DNA from: Pseudomonas rhizosphaerae
GTDB lineage: Bacteria > Pseudomonadota > Gammaproteobacteria > Pseudomonadales > Pseudomonadaceae
Assembly (NCBI RefSeq): GCF_000761155.1
Contig: NZ_CP009533.1
Location: 1,612,001-1,676,000, forward strand
DNA: 64,000 bases
Direction of reading: 5' to 3'
Part shown: positions 1 to 12,518 of the stretch, in pieces
Layout of the letters: each line of letters begins with the position of its first letter
Numbering within the stretch: the stretch's first letter is position 1
Program-made: the position numbers and the translations under genes
Notes under the pieces: generated by a model
Seen by the model: only the letters and a program-made list of their open reading frames with translations
The model's database searches: none
What the model was told of the DNA's origin: nothing

Positions 1-1
1 C

Positions 2-3154
<3,153 letters not shown>

Positions 3155-3176
3155 TCCAGATGCATCGAGTCGAACG

Positions 3177-3209
3177 AACCGGGGCCCAGCGCCCCGGTTT
3201 TGTTTTTTT
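3177..3209 (+). terminator. Intrinsic terminator of fadBA
   Basis: A 9-bp perfect stem (AACCGGGGC with GCCCCGGTT) has a 5-nt loop and is followed by a T-rich tract (TTGTTTTTTT). It lies 22 nt after the fadA stop. Confidence 0.9.
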
Positions 3210-3245
3210 GGTTTTTTTGAGTCAGTATTTCAAGCGAGGCGCAAC

Positions 3246-3497
3246 ATGCATATACAGCCTGGGCTCTATCGTCACTACAAAGGCCCCGAGTATCGTGTCT
3301 ACGGCGTCGCGCGCAGTTCCGAGGACGAGCAGGAAGTGGTGTTCTACCAGGCGCTGTACGGCGAATTCGGCCTTTGGGTTCGACCGCTGAGCATGTTCCT
3401 TGAGTCGGTCGAGGTTGACGGCGAGAGCGTCCCGCGCTTTGCTTTGATCGAGGCCGAACCCAGCCTGTTTTCCGTTCCGCAGGCGCCGACCGCTTGA
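3246..3497 (+). CDS. DUF1653 family protein
   Basis: Small 83-residue protein. The core GLYRHYKGPEYRVYGVAR, followed by GEFGLWVRPLSMFLE, is the conserved signature of DUF1653. The role of this family is unknown. An AG-rich Shine-Dalgarno (GCGAGGCG) precedes the ATG. It sits alone between the fadBA terminator and topA; the 99 bp before topA contain a TATATATA stretch that may hold the topA promoter. Confidence 0.85.
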   Translation: MHIQPGLYRHYKGPEYRVYGVARSSEDEQEVVFYQALYGEFGLWVRPLSMFLESVEVDGESVPRFALIEAEPSLFSVPQAPTA

Positions 3498-3596
3498 ACC
3501 CCGGCGCTTGACCTCACGTTCTCACCACTATATATAGCGGGGCCTCGCAAGGCGCCGCATGCCTTTCATTTCAAGAATTCAGGAATTTTCCGATCC

Positions 3597-6209
3597 ATGG
3601 GCAAATCGCTGGTCATTGTGGAATCCCCGGCTAAGGCCAAGACCATCAACAAGTACCTGGGCGACCAGTACGTGGTGAAGTCGAGTATCGGCCATATCCG
3701 AGACTTGCCCACCAGTGGTTCGGCCAGCGCGAGCAAGGAGCCGGCCGCCAAGCGCGGCAAGGCTGCCGCTAGCGACGCGCCGGCGCTCTCGCCCAAGGAA
3801 AAGGCCCGCAAGCAATTGGTGGCACGCATGGGCGTGGACCCGGACCAAGGCTGGAAGGCCAAGTACGAGATCCTGCCCGGCAAGGAAAAGGTCATCGAGG
3901 AACTGCGCCGCCTGGCCAAGGATGCCGACACCATCTATCTGGCGACGGACTTGGACCGCGAGGGGGAAGCCATTGCCTGGCACCTGCGCGAAGCCATCGG
4001 TGGTGACGACAGCCGCTACAAGCGCGTGGTGTTCAACGAGATCACCAAGAAAGCCATCCAGGAGGCCTTCTCGCGTCCTGGCGAGCTGGACATCGACCGC
4101 GTCAACGCGCAGCAGGCTCGCCGTTTTCTCGACCGCGTCGTCGGCTACATGGTCTCGCCGCTGCTGTGGCAGAAGATCGCCCGTGGTTTGTCTGCCGGGC
4201 GCGTGCAGTCTGTCGCGGTGAAGCTGGTGGTCGAGCGTGAGCGCGAGATTCGTGCGTTCAACCCCGAAGAGTACTGGGAAGTGCATGCCGACCTGGCATC
4301 GGCCAAGGCGGCCAAGGTGCGCTTCGAAGTGGCCCGCGAGAACGGCGAGGCCTTCAAGCCCTTGAACGAAGCGCAGGCCATGGCCGCGCTGGCCAAGCTC
4401 AAGGACGCCAGCTACAGCATCGTCAAGCGCGAGGACAAGCCGACCAGCAGCAAGCCGTCGGCCCCTTTCATCACGTCCACCCTGCAGCAGGCGGCGAGCA
4501 ACCGCCTCGGCTACGGCGTGAAGAAGACCATGATGATGGCGCAGCGCTTGTACGAGGCCGGCTACATCACTTACATGCGTACCGACTCCACCAACCTGTC
4601 GGTTGACGCCGTGCAGATGGCCCGGGCCTACATCGAAAGCGAGTTTGGCAAGCAGTACCTGCCCGAATCGCCAATGGTGTATGGCAGCAAGGAAGGCGCT
4701 CAGGAAGCCCACGAGGCCATTCGCCCCTCGGACGTGAACACTCACCCCAGCAAGCTCACCGGCATGGAGCGCGACGCCGAGCGCCTGTACGAGTTGATCT
4801 GGCGCCAGTTCCTGGCCTGCCAGATGCCGCCTGCCCAGTACCTGTCGACCACCGTCACCGTCGCTGCCAGCGATTTCGAGCTGCGCGCCAAGGGCCGCAT
4901 TCTCAAGTTCGATGGTTACACTCGCGTGCTGCCGCAGATGAGCAAGCCGGGCGACGACGACGTGCTGCCGGACATGAGCCAGGGTGAGCAGCTCAAGTTG
5001 CTGCACCTGGACCCTACCCAGCACTTCACCAAGCCGCCTGCCCGCTATTCCGAAGCCAGCCTGGTGAAAGAGATGGAAAAACGCGGCATCGGTCGACCTT
5101 CGACCTACGCGGCGATCATTTCCACCATCCAGGACCGCGGCTACGTGGCGCTGCACAACCGTCGCTTCTATTCGGAAAAGATGGGCGACATCGTCACCGA
5201 GCGGCTGTCCGAGAGCTTCTCCAACCTGATGGACTACGGCTTCACCGCCGGCATGGAAGAGAACCTCGATGACGTGGCTCACGGTGAGCGCGACTGGAAG
5301 AACGTGCTCGACGAGTTCTACGGCGACTTCAAGGGCAAGCTCGATGTAGCAGGTGCTGCCGACAGCGGCATGCGCGCCAACCTGCCGACCCTGACCAACA
5401 TCGCCTGCCGCGAATGCGGCCGCCCGATGATGATCCGCACCGCTTCCACCGGGGTGTTCCTGGGCTGTTCGGGCTACGCGTTGCCGCCCAAGGAGCGCTG
5501 CAAGTCGACCATCAACCTCATTCCGGGCGATGAGATCGCAGCCGACGATGAAGGTGAGTCCGAATCGCAGATCCTGCGCGGCAAGCATCGCTGTCCGATC
5601 TGTGCGACTGCCATGGATGCCTACCTGGTCGACGAGAAGCGCAAGCTGCACATCTGTGGCAACAACCCCGACTGCCCAGGCTATGAGATCGAAGAGGGCA
5701 ACTACCGCATCAAGGGCTATGAAGGCCCCAGCCTGGAATGCGACAAGTGTGGCAGCGAGATGCAACTCAAGACGGGCCGTTTCGGCAAGTTCTTCGGTTG
5801 CACCAACCCGGAATGCAAGAACACCCGCAAGTTGCTCAAGAGCGGCGAGGCAGCACCACCGAAGATGGACGCGGTGAAAATGCCCGAGCTCAAGTGCGAA
5901 AAGGTCAACGACACCTACGTGCTGCGCGACGGCGCTTCGGGTCTGTTCCTGGCTGCCAGCCAGTTCCCCAAGAATCGCGAGACCCGTGCGCCGCTGGTAT
6001 TGGAGATCATTCCGCACAAGGACGAAATCGATCCCAAGTACAGCTTCCTGTTCGATGCGCCGATCAAGGACCCGGACGGCCGTCCGACCGTGATCCGCTA
6101 CAGCCGCAAGACCAAAGAGCAGTACGTGCAGAGCGAAGTCGAGGGTAAGCCAACCGGATGGAAGGCGTTCTACGACGGCAAGACCTGGAAGGTCGAAGAC
6201 AAGCGCTGA
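3597..6209 (+). CDS. topA: DNA topoisomerase I (type IA)
   Basis: Relaxes negative supercoils by single-strand cleavage. The 870 residues begin with the TOPRIM domain (E9; D118-D120-R121-E122 in ATDLDRE). A Lys/Ala-rich insert at about residues 42-72 is absent from E. coli TopA but, from memory, usual in pseudomonads. The catalytic tyrosine is Y326 in YITYMRTDS. The C-terminal third carries three four-cysteine zinc ribbons (starting [16 protein letters not shown] and CDKCGSEM) and a further DNA-binding tail. ATG is chosen because the protein starts with the canonical [18 protein letters not shown] terminator follows directly. Confidence 0.98.
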   Translation: MGKSLVIVESPAKAKTINKYLGDQYVVKSSIGHIRDLPTSGSASASKEPAAKRGKAAASDAPALSPKEKARKQLVARMGVDPDQGWKAKYEILPGKEKVIEELRRLAKDADTIYLATDLDREGEAIAWHLREAIGGDDSRYKRVVFNEITKKAIQEAFSRPGELDIDRVNAQQARRFLDRVVGYMVSPLLWQKIARGLSAGRVQSVAVKLVVEREREIRAFNPEEYWEVHADLASAKAAKVRFEVARENGEAFKPLNEAQAMAALAKLKDASYSIVKREDKPTSSKPSAPFITSTLQQAASNRLGYGVKKTMMMAQRLYEAGYITYMRTDSTNLSVDAVQMARAYIESEFGKQYLPESPMVYGSKEGAQEAHEAIRPSDVNTHPSKLTGMERDAERLYELIWRQFLACQMPPAQYLSTTVTVAASDFELRAKGRILKFDGYTRVLPQMSKPGDDDVLPDMSQGEQLKLLHLDPTQHFTKPPARYSEASLVKEMEKRGIGRPSTYAAIISTIQDRGYVALHNRRFYSEKMGDIVTERLSESFSNLMDYGFTAGMEENLDDVAHGERDWKNVLDEFYGDFKGKLDVAGAADSGMRANLPTLTNIACRECGRPMMIRTASTGVFLGCSGYALPPKERCKSTINLIPGDEIAADDEGESESQILRGKHRCPICATAMDAYLVDEKRKLHICGNNPDCPGYEIEEGNYRIKGYEGPSLECDKCGSEMQLKTGRFGKFFGCTNPECKNTRKLLKSGEAAPPKMDAVKMPELKCEKVNDTYVLRDGASGLFLAASQFPKNRETRAPLVLEIIPHKDEIDPKYSFLFDAPIKDPDGRPTVIRYSRKTKEQYVQSEVEGKPTGWKAFYDGKTWKVEDKR

Positions 6210-6226
6210 GGCGCTCGTTGCAACGT

Positions 6227-6262
6227 AGGCCGCGCCGTCCATGAGGACGGTGCGGCCTTTTT
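6227..6262 (+). terminator. Intrinsic terminator of topA
   Basis: A 14-bp stem (6227-6240 with 6245-6258, one G:T pair) has the 4-nt loop ATGA and is followed by TTTTTC. Confidence 0.9.
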
Positions 6263-6336
6263 CATTTGTAGCTTGCGCTGCCCCGGCGGGTTCTCGACAC
6301 TGTAGGCGATCAGTGTTCATTGCGGAGACCGCCACC

Positions 6337-6858
6337 ATGGCCTATGAGCTCTACACCCGTACCAACCAGAAAATCTATTTCGCCGGGCTGGCGCTGGAGG
6401 CGATGGGCAAGGCCGAGCTGGGCCAGGCGATCAATGCCCAGGCACAGTTGCAGGCGCAGCGCGAATCGGCGCTGTTCCACCTGTACGGTGCCTTGCTGGG
6501 GCTTTGCCATGAGATTGCCGGTTACTATCGTCTGCCGCAGGCCGGCACCGCCCGCGCTGAAACCCTGTTGTCACCTCAGGCGCTGGAGGGTGCGTCCATT
6601 CCCGAGCTCGGCGAGCTGGTGGAGTTGGCCCAGCACTCCCATACCTGGCTGGCGCAGCTGCTTGCAGCGCACAGCACGCTGTTCGTGCCGCCCCGTGCGC
6701 CAAAGAAGCCCAAGGGGGACGTGACCCAGCCGTTGATACAGGCAGTGAATCTGGACGAAGTGGAAGAGCCGGAATTGAGTCGCGAGGTGCTCGAGAGCTG
6801 GCGTCAGCAGCTCAAGGGCTTGACCGTTCGGTTCCGAGAGGGGCTCAGTGAGTGCTGA
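6337..6858 (+). CDS. DUF6586-type conserved Pseudomonas protein
   Basis: Protein of 173 residues. It corresponds by position to the conserved unknown gene after topA in other pseudomonads; the DUF6586 name is from memory and less certain than the orthology. The sequence is mostly alpha-helical, rich in Ala, Leu, Glu and Gln, with no signal peptide or membrane segment. The frame is open further upstream, but ATG at 6337 is preferred: a GGAG lies 10-13 nt before it, and the upstream part overlaps the topA terminator. The 50 nt to the next gene suggest co-transcription. Confidence 0.75.
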   Translation: MAYELYTRTNQKIYFAGLALEAMGKAELGQAINAQAQLQAQRESALFHLYGALLGLCHEIAGYYRLPQAGTARAETLLSPQALEGASIPELGELVELAQHSHTWLAQLLAAHSTLFVPPRAPKKPKGDVTQPLIQAVNLDEVEEPELSREVLESWRQQLKGLTVRFREGLSEC

Positions 6859-6908
6859 TTTACCCCGGCACTGCTACAATGCCCGCCTTTCGTGGAGAAC
6901 ATGTCCTT

Positions 6909-7142
6909 ATGCCTACGTCCTTTCTTGAGATTGTCGAGCTGCCTGACGGCCGCATCGAGTTGCGTCGTGCCGAGGACGAAGGTTCGCTGGTGACGCTGAA
7001 TTTTTCCGAAGATGCCAAGGCATTCTTGCAGGGCCAGCACGTGGAAGTGGCCAAGGCCATGCTCAGTGTCGGCGTGCAGATGGCTGGCAAGCTGGTGGAA
7101 GGCGAGCTCGACAAGGAAGACGGCCCGCGCGTCCTGCACTGA
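6909..7142 (+). CDS. Small conserved protein upstream of sulA
   Basis: A 77-residue protein beginning MPTSFLEIVELPDGRIELRR. I do not recognise a named domain. Its position between the DUF6586-type gene and sulA matches a small conserved gene at the same place in P. aeruginosa (from memory). The N-terminus looks like short beta strands and the C-terminus a helix. ATG at 6909 is preferred to the longer frame from 6852 because GGAG lies about 11 nt upstream. A 14-bp palindrome (GGCAAGCGCTTGCC, 7154-7167) follows, without a T tract. It is convergent with sulA. Confidence 0.7.
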   Translation: MPTSFLEIVELPDGRIELRRAEDEGSLVTLNFSEDAKAFLQGQHVEVAKAMLSVGVQMAGKLVEGELDKEDGPRVLH

Positions 7143-7196
7143 TCCTGCCGCAAGGCAAGCGCTTGCCGGGGTGGACGGTCCCAATAACGGCAGGGG

Positions 7197-7673
7197 CTAG
7201 CCCAGTCGAATGTTCAAGCTCTGCGCGCCGCCCTGGCGTGCTGCCGAGATCAATTGTTGCCTGGCCACGGCAGGCAGCGGATTGAGCCAGCTCACCACCG
7301 TGTGGCTACGGCCCAAGCGCAACGCCTCGCAGGTAAGTCGTTGCGCGCTCTGGGTGCCACGCGGCTGGAGCAGCAGGATCCGTTCGCGGTTGAGCCCTGC
7401 ATCGCGCAACCAGGCCTGGGTCAGGCTCGCGGGCGGGGCAATCAACGTCAGCCAGCGTGCGTCCTGCTCTTCACTGAGCTCGCGCAGCATCGGCGCCAGC
7501 AGGCTCAGGCAGTTCCCCGCAGCACCACGCAGAGACATCTCGCTGAATACATCCGGCTCGGCAAGGGTCCAGGGCGACTCGACGGCCTCCTTGAATCGCG
7601 GCACGGCCGGTGCGGCCATGAAAGCTTCGAACAGCGACATTTGTGCCTGTTGGGGTGTCAGGGGAAACTGCAT
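7197..7673 (-). CDS. sulA: SOS cell division inhibitor SulA
   Basis: A 158-residue member of the SulA family, which binds FtsZ and delays division while DNA damage persists. The C-terminal half has the RecA-like fold typical of the family (LTLIAPPASLTQAWLRDAGL, then ILLLQPRG). It lies 9 nt downstream of lexA on the same strand. It is therefore transcribed from the LexA-controlled promoter, the usual lexA-sulA arrangement in pseudomonads. Confidence 0.93.
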   Translation of the reverse strand: MQFPLTPQQAQMSLFEAFMAAPAVPRFKEAVESPWTLAEPDVFSEMSLRGAAGNCLSLLAPMLRELSEEQDARWLTLIAPPASLTQAWLRDAGLNRERILLLQPRGTQSAQRLTCEALRLGRSHTVVSWLNPLPAVARQQLISAARQGGAQSLNIRLG

Positions 7674-7682
7674 GATGCCTCC

Positions 7683-8291
7683 TTATCGACGAATGACGCC
7701 GACGCTCAAACCTTCGATGACCAGATCCTGATCCTTGAGGTCGACTTCAATGGGTGCGAAATCAGGGTTTTCCGCAACCAGAAAAACCTTGTTGCCCTCG
7801 CGCTGGAAACGCTTGACCGTGACCTCGTCGCCGATCCGTGCCACTACGATCTGCCCATTGCGCACTTCACGGCAGGTGTGCACGGCGAGCAGATCGCCGT
7901 CGAGAATGCCGACGTCGCGCATGCTCATGCCCTGCACGCGCAGCAGGTAGTCGGCGCGCGGATGGAAGAAGCCCGGGTTGATCTTGCAGGACTCCTCGAT
8001 GTGCTCCTGCGCCAGGATCGGCGCACCCGCGGCGACCCGGCCCACTACCGGCAGACTGGCGTCGTCGTTGCGCGCCTCCGAGCCTGGAATACGAATGCCA
8101 CGCGAAGCGCCCGGGGTCATTTCGATCGCGCCTTTGCGCGCCAGGGCCTTGAGGTGTTCTTCGGCGGCATTGGGCGACTTGAAGCCCAATTCCTGGGCGA
8201 TTTCTGCACGTGTAGGTGGAAAGCCATTGTCGTCAAGGCAGCGCTTGATGAAGGCCAGAATTTCAGCTTGGCGTGGCGTCAATTTCAACAT
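7683..8291 (-). CDS. lexA: LexA repressor
   Basis: SOS repressor of 202 residues. The N-terminal winged helix contains [20 protein letters not shown]. The self-cleavage site is A88-G89 in GRVAAGAPI. The Ser/Lys dyad is S123 (VQGMSMRD) and K160 (EVTVKRF). All parts needed for RecA-stimulated autoproteolysis are present. It heads the lexA-sulA operon, and two LexA boxes lie directly upstream, so it is autoregulated. Confidence 0.98.
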   Translation of the reverse strand: MLKLTPRQAEILAFIKRCLDDNGFPPTRAEIAQELGFKSPNAAEEHLKALARKGAIEMTPGASRGIRIPGSEARNDDASLPVVGRVAAGAPILAQEHIEESCKINPGFFHPRADYLLRVQGMSMRDVGILDGDLLAVHTCREVRNGQIVVARIGDEVTVKRFQREGNKVFLVAENPDFAPIEVDLKDQDLVIEGLSVGVIRR

Positions 8292-8301
8292 GTCGATGGC
8301 T

Positions 8302-8336
8302 CTGTCTTTTTGTACAGTGACTGGGATTATATACAG
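8302..8336 (-). promoter_or_regulatory. Two tandem LexA (SOS) boxes before lexA-sulA
   Basis: Both sites fit CTG-N10-CAG. Box 1 is CTGTCTTTTTGTACAG at 8302-8317 and box 2 is CTGGGATTATATACAG at 8321-8336, three bases apart. They lie 11-45 nt upstream of the lexA ATG and should cover its promoter. Confidence 0.92.
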
Positions 8337-8460
8337 TAGATAGCCCTTGGCAATACCGTTTTCAGGGGGCTGGTTCCGGGGATGTTCGCATGCTGCGCTA
8401 AGGCGATGAATTTGTATGCTTTAATACGTGACCGCATGGCCATAAATAGCCCGCCCGGAC

Positions 8461-8505
8461 TTGACAGTCACAGGCTTTGAAACGTATGTTTCAAACAAGT
8501 GTTTG
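8461..8505 (+). promoter_or_regulatory. psrA promoter with two overlapping PsrA operators
   Basis: A perfect -35 (TTGACA, 8461-8466) is followed after 18 nt by TATGTT (8485-8490). Two palindromes of the PsrA consensus (G/C)AAAC-N2-4-GTTT(G/C) lie here: GAAACgtatGTTTC (8479-8492) and CAAACaagtGTTTG (8492-8505). They share base 8492. The first covers the -10, consistent with the known autorepression of PsrA. Confidence 0.85.
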
Positions 8506-8520
8506 TCAGGCGGAGTAGCC

Positions 8521-9228
8521 ATGGCCCAGTCGGAAACCGTTGAACGCATCCTCGATGCCGCGGAACAGCTTTTTGCGGAAAAAGGCTTCGCGGAAACGTC
8601 GCTGCGCCTGATCACCAGCAAGGCCGGGGTCAACCTGGCGGCGGTGAACTACCATTTCGGTTCGAAGAAGGCACTTATCCAGGCGGTCTTCTCGCGGTTC
8701 CTCGGGCCGTTCTGCGCCAGTCTCGACCGCGAACTCGAGCGGCGCCAGGCCAGCGCCACGCCCAAGGCAAGCCTTGAAGAACTGCTGGAGATCCTCGTCG
8801 AGCAGGCCCTCGTGGTGCAACCGCGCAGCGGCAACGACCTCTCGATCTTCATGCGCCTGCTTGGCCTGGCATTCAGCCAGAGCCAGGGTCACTTGCGTCG
8901 TTACCTGGAGGACATGTACGGCAAGGTGTTCCGCCGCTACATGCTGCTGGTCAACGAAGCAGCACCGCGCATTCCACCCCTCGAGCTGTTCTGGCGCGTG
9001 CATTTCATGCTCGGCGCCGCCGCGTTCAGCATGTCCGGGATCAAGGCGCTGCGTGCCATCGCCGAGACCGATTTCGGTGTCGATACCTCGATCGAGCAGG
9101 TCATGCGCCTGATGGTGCCGTTCCTGGCTGCGGGCATGCGCGCACAGAGCGCAGTGACCGACCCGGCCATGGCCGCGGCTCAGTTGCGCCCGCGCAGCAA
9201 GAGTACCCCGGCCGTTGCCAAGGCCTGA
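8521..9228 (+). CDS. psrA: TetR-family transcriptional regulator PsrA
   Basis: Regulator of 235 residues that senses long-chain fatty acids. In pseudomonads PsrA represses fadBA and its own gene and activates rpoS. The N-terminal TetR helix-turn-helix is seen in SETVERILDAAEQLFAEKGF through VNLAAVNYHFGSKKALIQAV. The C-terminal ligand/dimer domain has an extended Ala/Pro/Arg-rich tail. ATG at 8521 (MAQSETVERIL) is chosen over an upstream in-frame start because GGCGGAG precedes it and the upstream codons run through the operator. The target fadBA operon is in this same window. Confidence 0.95.
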   Translation: MAQSETVERILDAAEQLFAEKGFAETSLRLITSKAGVNLAAVNYHFGSKKALIQAVFSRFLGPFCASLDRELERRQASATPKASLEELLEILVEQALVVQPRSGNDLSIFMRLLGLAFSQSQGHLRRYLEDMYGKVFRRYMLLVNEAAPRIPPLELFWRVHFMLGAAAFSMSGIKALRAIAETDFGVDTSIEQVMRLMVPFLAAGMRAQSAVTDPAMAAAQLRPRSKSTPAVAKA

Positions 9229-9273
9229 TTCGGGCATGGCTGTCTTCCAGATCCCTCTTTACAAGGAAACCCC

Positions 9274-10284
9274 ATGAGCGCTCGTCTGCAAGGCTCCTTG
9301 ATGGTCGACGTCGCCGGTACCTGGCTTACCGCCGAGGACCGACATCTGTTGCGCCAGCCCGAAGTCGCCGGGCTGATCATCTTCGCGCGCAACATCGAGC
9401 ACCCGCGCCAGGTGCGGGAGTTGACGGCAGCCATCCGTGCCGTGCGGCCCGACTTGATCCTCGCTGTGGATCAGGAAGGCGGTCGGGTGCAGCGCCTGCG
9501 CCAGGGCTTCGTACGGCTGCCGGCCATGCGCGACCTGGCGCGCCATGCCGATGCCATGGCACTGGCCGAGCAGTGTGGCTGGTTGATGGCCACCGAAGTG
9601 TTGGCGGTCGGGCTGGACCTGAGTTTTGCTCCGGTACTGGACCTCGATCATGGGCACAGTGCGGTAGTTGGCACCCGCGCGTTCGAGGGCGACCCGCAGC
9701 GGGCGACGGCGCTCGCCGGTGCGTTCATCCAAGGTATGAATGCCGCGGGAATGGCCGCCTGCGGCAAGCATTTTCCCGGCCATGGCTGGGCCGAAGCCGA
9801 CTCCCACGTGGCGATTCCCACCGACGAGCGCAGCCTGGAGCAGATCCGTGCGTGCGATCTGGTGCCGTTCGCGCGGTTGGCCGACAAGCTGGCAGCGGTC
9901 ATGCCGGCGCATGTCATCTACCCGCAGGTCGACGCCAACCCGGCGGGCTTTTCACGCCGATGGCTGCAAGACATCCTGCGCGGTGAGTTGGGCTTCGAGG
10001 GTGTGATCTTCAGCGACGACCTGTCGATGGCCGGTGCCCACGTGGTGGGTGATGCGGCCAGTCGTATCGAAGCAGCGCTCAGCGCTGGCTGCGACATGGG
10101 CCTGGTGTGCAACGACCGCGCTGCAGCGGAGCTGGCCCTGAGCGCAGCCCAGCGCATGGGTGTGCAGCCGTCGCCGCGCATCGCGGCCATGCGTGGCCAA
10201 AGCCAGGCGAATGTCGAGTATCGCCAGCACCCGCGCTGGCAACAGGCAACCGCCGCGTTGCGCGCCGCAGCGCTGATCGATTGA
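9274..10284 (+). CDS. nagZ: Beta-N-acetylhexosaminidase NagZ
   Basis: Cytoplasmic glycoside hydrolase family 3 enzyme of 336 residues. It removes N-acetylglucosamine from 1,6-anhydromuropeptides during cell-wall recycling. The family signature KHFPGHGWAEADSHVAIP carries the D176/H178 general acid-base dyad, the substrate loop is VDQEGGRVQRLR, and the nucleophile region is FSDDLSM (D248). AAGGAAA precedes the ATG. It follows psrA by 45 nt, as in other pseudomonads, and converges on the next gene with only 9 nt between. Confidence 0.96.
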   Translation: MSARLQGSLMVDVAGTWLTAEDRHLLRQPEVAGLIIFARNIEHPRQVRELTAAIRAVRPDLILAVDQEGGRVQRLRQGFVRLPAMRDLARHADAMALAEQCGWLMATEVLAVGLDLSFAPVLDLDHGHSAVVGTRAFEGDPQRATALAGAFIQGMNAAGMAACGKHFPGHGWAEADSHVAIPTDERSLEQIRACDLVPFARLADKLAAVMPAHVIYPQVDANPAGFSRRWLQDILRGELGFEGVIFSDDLSMAGAHVVGDAASRIEAALSAGCDMGLVCNDRAAAELALSAAQRMGVQPSPRIAAMRGQSQANVEYRQHPRWQQATAALRAAALID

Positions 10285-10293
10285 TCCTGTGCG

Positions 10294-11250
10294 TCAGCGG
10301 GTGAGCAGGCGCAGGGGCTGGCCGGCATGCCAGGCCAGTATGTCTTCGATCATCTGGGTGAAGAACAGCCGGTAGTTGTTCCCGGTGACGTAGCCGATGT
10401 GCGGGGTAGCCAGCACGTTGGGCAGCATGCGGAACGGATGATCTTGCGGCAGCGGCTCTTCGTCGAACACGTCCAGCGCGGCGCCAGCCAGGCGGCCTTC
10501 GCCAAGGGCTTGAATCAAAGCTGCTTCGTCGATGATCGGGCCGCGCGAGGTGTTCACCAGCCGCGCACCCGGCTTCATCCAGCCCAGGGCTTGCGCATCG
10601 ACCAGCCCCCGGCTGCGCTCGCTCAGCACCAGATGCACGCTGAGCACGTCGGCCTGTTCGAACAACTGCTGTTTGTCCACGTACTCGACGCCTACCTCAG
10701 CCGCCCGCTCGGGGGTGAGGTTTTGGCTCCAGGCGATCACGCGCATGCCGAACGCCTGGCCAAAGCGTGCCACCTTCTCGCCGATGCTGCCCAGGCCCAG
10801 CAGGCCCAGGGTGTTGCCATGCAGGTCGCCACCTAGGCCGATTTGCCAGCCACCGCTGCGCAGCGAATTGGCCTCGCCCAGCAGGTCACGGGTCAAGGCC
10901 ATCACCAGGGCCCAAGTCAGCTCCGGGGCCGCATGCTTGTAGCTGTCGGTGCCGGCAACCTGGATGCCCAGGCGGGCGGCTGCCTGCAGGTCGATGGCGG
11001 CATTGCGCATGCCGCCGGTGACCAGCAGTTTCAGCTGTGGCAGTTGCTCGAGCAAGGTGGCGTCGAAGAGGGTGCGTTCACGCATCACGCAGATGACAGC
11101 ATAGGGCGCCAGGCGCTCGGCCAATGCCGTGCCGTCGGCGGGATACTCGTGGATGAAGTCGAGCTGGCCTACGGCTTCGAGCGCGGTCCAGTCGACCGCG
11201 CCTTCAGCCACCGATTGCCAATCGTCGATGACGGCTATTCGCATGGGCAT
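10294..11250 (-). CDS. D-2-hydroxyacid dehydrogenase family protein
   Basis: NAD(P)-dependent oxidoreductase of 318 residues. The Rossmann motif GLLGLGSIGEKVARFG is in mid-protein. Catalytic Arg is in NTSRGPIIDE, Glu in the following DVFDEEPLP region, and His in ATPHIGYVT. The substrate is not evident: members of this family reduce glyoxylate, hydroxypyruvate or phosphoglycerate. There are no pathway neighbours. It lies 9 nt downstream of the exported hydrolase gene on the same strand, so the two may be co-transcribed. Confidence 0.88.
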   Translation of the reverse strand: MPMRIAVIDDWQSVAEGAVDWTALEAVGQLDFIHEYPADGTALAERLAPYAVICVMRERTLFDATLLEQLPQLKLLVTGGMRNAAIDLQAAARLGIQVAGTDSYKHAAPELTWALVMALTRDLLGEANSLRSGGWQIGLGGDLHGNTLGLLGLGSIGEKVARFGQAFGMRVIAWSQNLTPERAAEVGVEYVDKQQLFEQADVLSVHLVLSERSRGLVDAQALGWMKPGARLVNTSRGPIIDEAALIQALGEGRLAGAALDVFDEEPLPQDHPFRMLPNVLATPHIGYVTGNNYRLFFTQMIEDILAWHAGQPLRLLTR

Positions 11251-11259
11251 TGCCTCGTA

Positions 11260-12276
11260 TCAAAGTGGTTTCTGGGGAGCGTCCAGCCAGTCGAGCAGGG
11301 CCTTGTGGAATCGCGCCGGTTCTTCCATCTGCGGCGCGTGGCCCAGGCCTGCGAACTCCACCAGGGTGCTGTGGGGGATCATCTGGCTGGCCTGCTTGCC
11401 CAGCACGGCATACTTGCCCAGCTTGGCCTTGACTTCGGGCGGGGCGATGTCACTGCCGATGGCCGTGGTATCGGCATCGCCGATCAGCAGCAGGGTCGGT
11501 ACTTCAAGGTTTTTGAATTCGTGCACCACCGGCTGGGTGAAAATCATGTCGTAAATCAGCGCCGAGTTCCATGCCACCAAGGTATGCCCCGGGCCCTTGT
11601 TGAGGCCGGCGAGCATGTCTACCCAGCGGTCATACTCGGGCTTCCAGCGACCGCCGTAGTAGGTGGTGCGCTCGTAGTTGCGGATGCCGTCGGCGGTGAC
11701 CTTGGACTCGCGTTCGAACCATTGGTCGACACTGCGATAGGGCACGCCCATGGCTTTCCAGTCTTCCAGGCCGATGGGGTTGACCATGGCCAGGCGCTCG
11801 GTGTCTTCGGGGAACATCAACGCATAGCGTGTGGCGAGCATGCCGCCGGTGGAGTGGCCCATGATCACTGCTTCCTTGACCCCGATGCGGGTCAGCAGGT
11901 CGTGGGTGTTGTTGGCCAACTGTTGGAAGCTGTATTGATAGTGTTCGGGCTTGCTGGAGGTGCAGAAGCCGATCTGGTCGGGAGCGACCACGCGGTAGCC
12001 GGCATCGCTGAGCGCCTTGATCGAGCTTTCCCAGGTGGCGCCGCAGAAATTCTTGCCATGCATCAGCACCACGGTGCGGCCGTTGGCCTTGCCGTTGGCG
12101 GCGACGTCCATATAACCCATCTGCAGGCTTTTGCCCTGAGACTCGAAGGCGTAATGTTGCAGGGTGTATGGATAGTCGAAGCCTTGCAGTTCGGGGCCAT
12201 AGGCAGGCGTCGAGTCGGCGGCCAGCAGTGGCTGGGCGAAGACGCTGGCAAGTGCCAGCATGGACAGGCGAAGCAT
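11260..12276 (-). CDS. Exported alpha/beta hydrolase
   Basis: Protein of 338 residues with an N-terminal signal peptide (LSMLALASVFAQPLLAADS). The alpha/beta hydrolase fold has oxyanion motif LMHGKNF, nucleophile S142 in MGHSTGGM, the acid in LLIGDADTTAIG, and catalytic His in GLGHAPQ. The substrate cannot be named from sequence; esterase, lactonase and haloalkane-type activities all occur in this superfamily. It lies just upstream of the dehydrogenase. The 242 bp before it, shared with the divergent hydratase gene, contain no gene I can see. Confidence 0.88.
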   Translation of the reverse strand: MLRLSMLALASVFAQPLLAADSTPAYGPELQGFDYPYTLQHYAFESQGKSLQMGYMDVAANGKANGRTVVLMHGKNFCGATWESSIKALSDAGYRVVAPDQIGFCTSSKPEHYQYSFQQLANNTHDLLTRIGVKEAVIMGHSTGGMLATRYALMFPEDTERLAMVNPIGLEDWKAMGVPYRSVDQWFERESKVTADGIRNYERTTYYGGRWKPEYDRWVDMLAGLNKGPGHTLVAWNSALIYDMIFTQPVVHEFKNLEVPTLLLIGDADTTAIGSDIAPPEVKAKLGKYAVLGKQASQMIPHSTLVEFAGLGHAPQMEEPARFHKALLDWLDAPQKPL

Positions 12277-12518
12277 GGGGACCTCCTGGAGTCGGCTGTA
12301 GACAAGGGTAGACGCACGGTCGCTGCGTGCTGCCGGCGTTCACCGTAGCACCCATTGGAGGTCGACAGGCCCCGGTGGTGCCGGGCTGCGGCGATAAATG
12401 TCCGACATCAGGTTTCAGAATGCTACAAGCCCCAAGCGCGACCACGGGCAATGCGCCGCCCGTGGGTCGATACAACAATAATCATCGAGGCAGAAAGTGC
12501 CTCTACCTGGAGATCTAC

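Noticed and set aside
3579..6338. 919-codon open frame on the minus strand
   Set aside because: It is antisense to topA across the whole gene. The composition (His/Val/Leu/Gly-rich, no domain) is the usual mirror of GC-biased codons.
7154..7167. Palindrome GGCAAGCGCTTGCC as an operator or terminator
   Set aside because: No T tract and no promoter nearby; it lies between convergent genes and cannot be assigned a role.
10843..12348. 501-codon open frame on the plus strand
   Set aside because: Antisense to the D-2-hydroxyacid dehydrogenase and hydrolase genes, which are clearly real.
12327..12518. 64-codon N-terminal extension of the enoyl-CoA hydratase
   Set aside because: The extension has no family similarity, whereas ATG 12519 has a good Shine-Dalgarno and the canonical N-terminus.
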